From: an uncultured Lachnospira sp.
GTDB taxonomy: Bacteria; Bacillota; Clostridia; Lachnospirales; Lachnospiraceae
NCBI GenBank assembly: GCA_947306285.1
Contig: CAMZGB010000050.1
Span: 1-7,290 of the forward strand
DNA length: 7,290 bases
Reading direction: 5' to 3'
Shown here: positions 6,002 through 7,290 of the stretch, one piece after another
Numbering within the stretch: position 1 is the stretch's first letter
How the letters are laid out: each line of letters starts with the position of its first letter
Translations under genes and position numbers: made by a program
The notes under the pieces: generated by a model
The model's database searches: none
Seen by the model: only the letters and a program-made list of their open reading frames with translations
What the model was told of the DNA's origin: nothing

Positions 6002-7290
6002 ATGATCAGAGCTAGAAAGAAAAGAAAATTCAATAAGGTTATTTCGATACTAGTAGTAATGGCGATGATCGTTACTTGTATTACTCTTGAATTCCAATTC
6101 AAGGGCGTACAAGCTAGTGGCGGAGTGGCTGGAAAGGTCAGCAACCCTAGACGTTCAGGTGATGTTACTACGTGGGATTGTGTTTACTTTGGACACTATA
6201 GCCAGACTAAGAATAAGCATGATGTTGAAGAGTATTCAGGCGACTACTTCCCAGAGCGTATTAAGTGGAGAGTCTTGGAGGAGAAGAATGGAGAACTATT
6301 CTTATTGGCTGACCAGTCTCTAGAGTCTATTCAGTATAATCAGGAAGTAAATAAAACAAATCCTGAAACTGGTGAATTAGACTTAAGTTGGGCAAACAGT
6401 GATTTGAGAGAATGGTTGAATGATGATTTCTATAATGAAGCATTTAATTCAAATGAGAAGGCTGCCATTAACTTAAGTACTGTTACTGCAGATAAATCAC
6501 CAGAAAAACCAGATCTTGACCAAGGTCCAGATACTCAAGACTATGTTTATATTTTGTCTATGCAGGAAGCACTTGATACTAAATATGGATTTGTAAATAA
6601 CTATGTATCTCAAGGCACAGGTAAAGGTGGAGCTAATGCAACCAACACACGCTGCTCTGTTAACACAGATTATGGACATAGAGAGCATAGAAATAAGTTA
6701 GATATTTTAGGCTTTAATGATGGTATAGAAGATAAGACAGTTCAGCCGAATATTTTTGGTCATATCCTTTCGCAGTCATATGGTGCATATACAGATACAG
6801 GTATTTGGTGGCTAAGAACAGTTAAATCGATTTCTACTTATCCATACTATATGTACAGAGTTGACTATGATGGATCAATTAAGCAAAAACCTGGCCCTGA
6901 GAATAATGCCTGTGTAAGACCTGTTATCAGAGTAAATGAAAATTCAGATTATGTACACTATGCAGGAACTGTAAATACTAACGGTGATGTGCATGGATAT
7001 TGTGGTGATGATAACTCTGACGTAACATATGAATTGAGCAATGGAGTACTAACCATCTCAGGTACTGGTGCTATGTGTAGTTTTGAAGAATTTGCAGCTC
7101 CATGGCATAAGTATCATGAAGATATAAACACAATTGTTATTGAAGACGGAGTAACAAGCATTACTGCTAATGCATTTGAAGATTGTGCATATGTTTACTA
7201 TATGTATGTACCAGAAAGTGTGACATCTATATCATCACAAGCGTTCTCCGATACTGATATGGCATCAACCTTCCTTGTATCAGTAGAGGA
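6002..7290 (+). CDS. Secreted DUF6273-like/BspA-like protein, tandem paralogue (3' end outside window)
   Basis: The frame is open without interruption from the ATG at 6002 to the window edge, giving 429 residues; AAGGTGAG (5991-5998) fixes the start. Residues 1-38 are a signal peptide (basic MIRARKKRKFNK, hydrophobic 13-28, likely cleavage VQA|S). Residues about 58-311 form a DUF6273-like domain with WDCVYFGHY, RIKWRVL, DLSWANSDLREWLNDD, VYILS, GIWWLRT (267-273) and CVRPVIRVN (304-312). Residues about 319-429 are a BspA-type leucine-rich unit: LTISGTGAMCSF, APWHKY, GVTSITANAFEDC, then SVTSISSQAF. It is co-linear with residues 1-401 of the preceding protein; for example 21 of 23 residues agree at 127-149 versus 126-148. 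By that comparison the missing part should contain an Fn3-like domain and perhaps a second DUF6273-like domain, which I cannot see. It has its own promoter and leader. Function unknown; a surface or secreted binding role is inference. Confidence 0.92.
   Translation, partial: MIRARKKRKFNKVISILVVMAMIVTCITLEFQFKGVQASGGVAGKVSNPRRSGDVTTWDCVYFGHYSQTKNKHDVEEYSGDYFPERIKWRVLEEKNGELFLLADQSLESIQYNQEVNKTNPETGELDLSWANSDLREWLNDDFYNEAFNSNEKAAINLSTVTADKSPEKPDLDQGPDTQDYVYILSMQEALDTKYGFVNNYVSQGTGKGGANATNTRCSVNTDYGHREHRNKLDILGFNDGIEDKTVQPNIFGHILSQSYGAYTDTGIWWLRTVKSISTYPYYMYRVDYDGSIKQKPGPENNACVRPVIRVNENSDYVHYAGTVNTNGDVHGYCGDDNSDVTYELSNGVLTISGTGAMCSFEEFAAPWHKYHEDINTIVIEDGVTSITANAFEDCAYVYYMYVPESVTSISSQAFSDTDMASTFLVSVE

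Noticed and set aside
6087..6323. A 78-codon open frame beginning inside the second paralogue.
   Set aside because: It lies in another frame within the signal peptide and DUF6273-like coding region, which is uninterrupted and closely matches the upstream paralogue.
2640..7290. Diversity-generating retroelement producing the variable segments of the DUF6273-like domains.
   Set aside because: There is no reverse transcriptase, no template repeat and no pair of repeats differing only at adenines in this window; divergence looks like ordinary paralogue drift.

Overview
The window looks like a stretch of chromosome from a low-GC anaerobic Firmicute, most likely a Lachnospiraceae member (Butyrivibrio/Roseburia/Eubacterium type). 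The signs are AT-rich spacers, AGA-rich arginine codons, a pyruvate phosphate dikinase very close to my recollection of the Clostridium symbiosum enzyme, and secreted proteins built from Ig-like (BIG2-type), BspA-type leucine-rich and DUF6273-like modules. This placement is inference; the window contains no rRNA or other marker gene. All genes found lie on the + strand, and each complete gene is closed by its own hairpin-T-run terminator, so the window reads as separate transcription units rather than one operon.

Layout: (1) positions 1-1527 hold the C-terminal ~508 residues of pyruvate phosphate dikinase, a central-metabolism gene cut by the left edge, followed by a strong terminator. (2) 1639-2229 encodes a 196-residue secreted protein with a lysine-rich Ig-like domain, a Pro/Thr repeat stalk and an acidic tail, closed by a terminator whose stem is almost the same as the ppdK one. 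(3) 2303-2639 is a gene-free stretch with two stem-loops, an extended -10 promoter and a structured leader of about 170 nt. (4) 2640-5744 encodes a 1034-residue secreted multidomain protein with two DUF6273-like domains. (5) 5745-6001 holds a terminator, a second promoter/leader and a perfect 13-bp-arm palindrome. (6) 6002 to the right edge is the first 429 residues of a tandem paralogue of the previous protein, cut by the window end.

The most interesting part is the right two-thirds: tandem paralogous surface or secreted proteins of unknown function. Both sit behind leaders carrying the same ~25-bp box (21 of 25 positions identical) at almost the same distance from the start codon, which suggests co-regulation. 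Their DUF6273-like domains keep a rigid framework (WDC.FG, W..S.LR.W.N, WWL, VRP.IRV) around a central segment that differs in length and sequence, as would suit a ligand-binding family. The binding role is inference. No mobile element, CRISPR array, tRNA, rRNA or recognised riboswitch was found.
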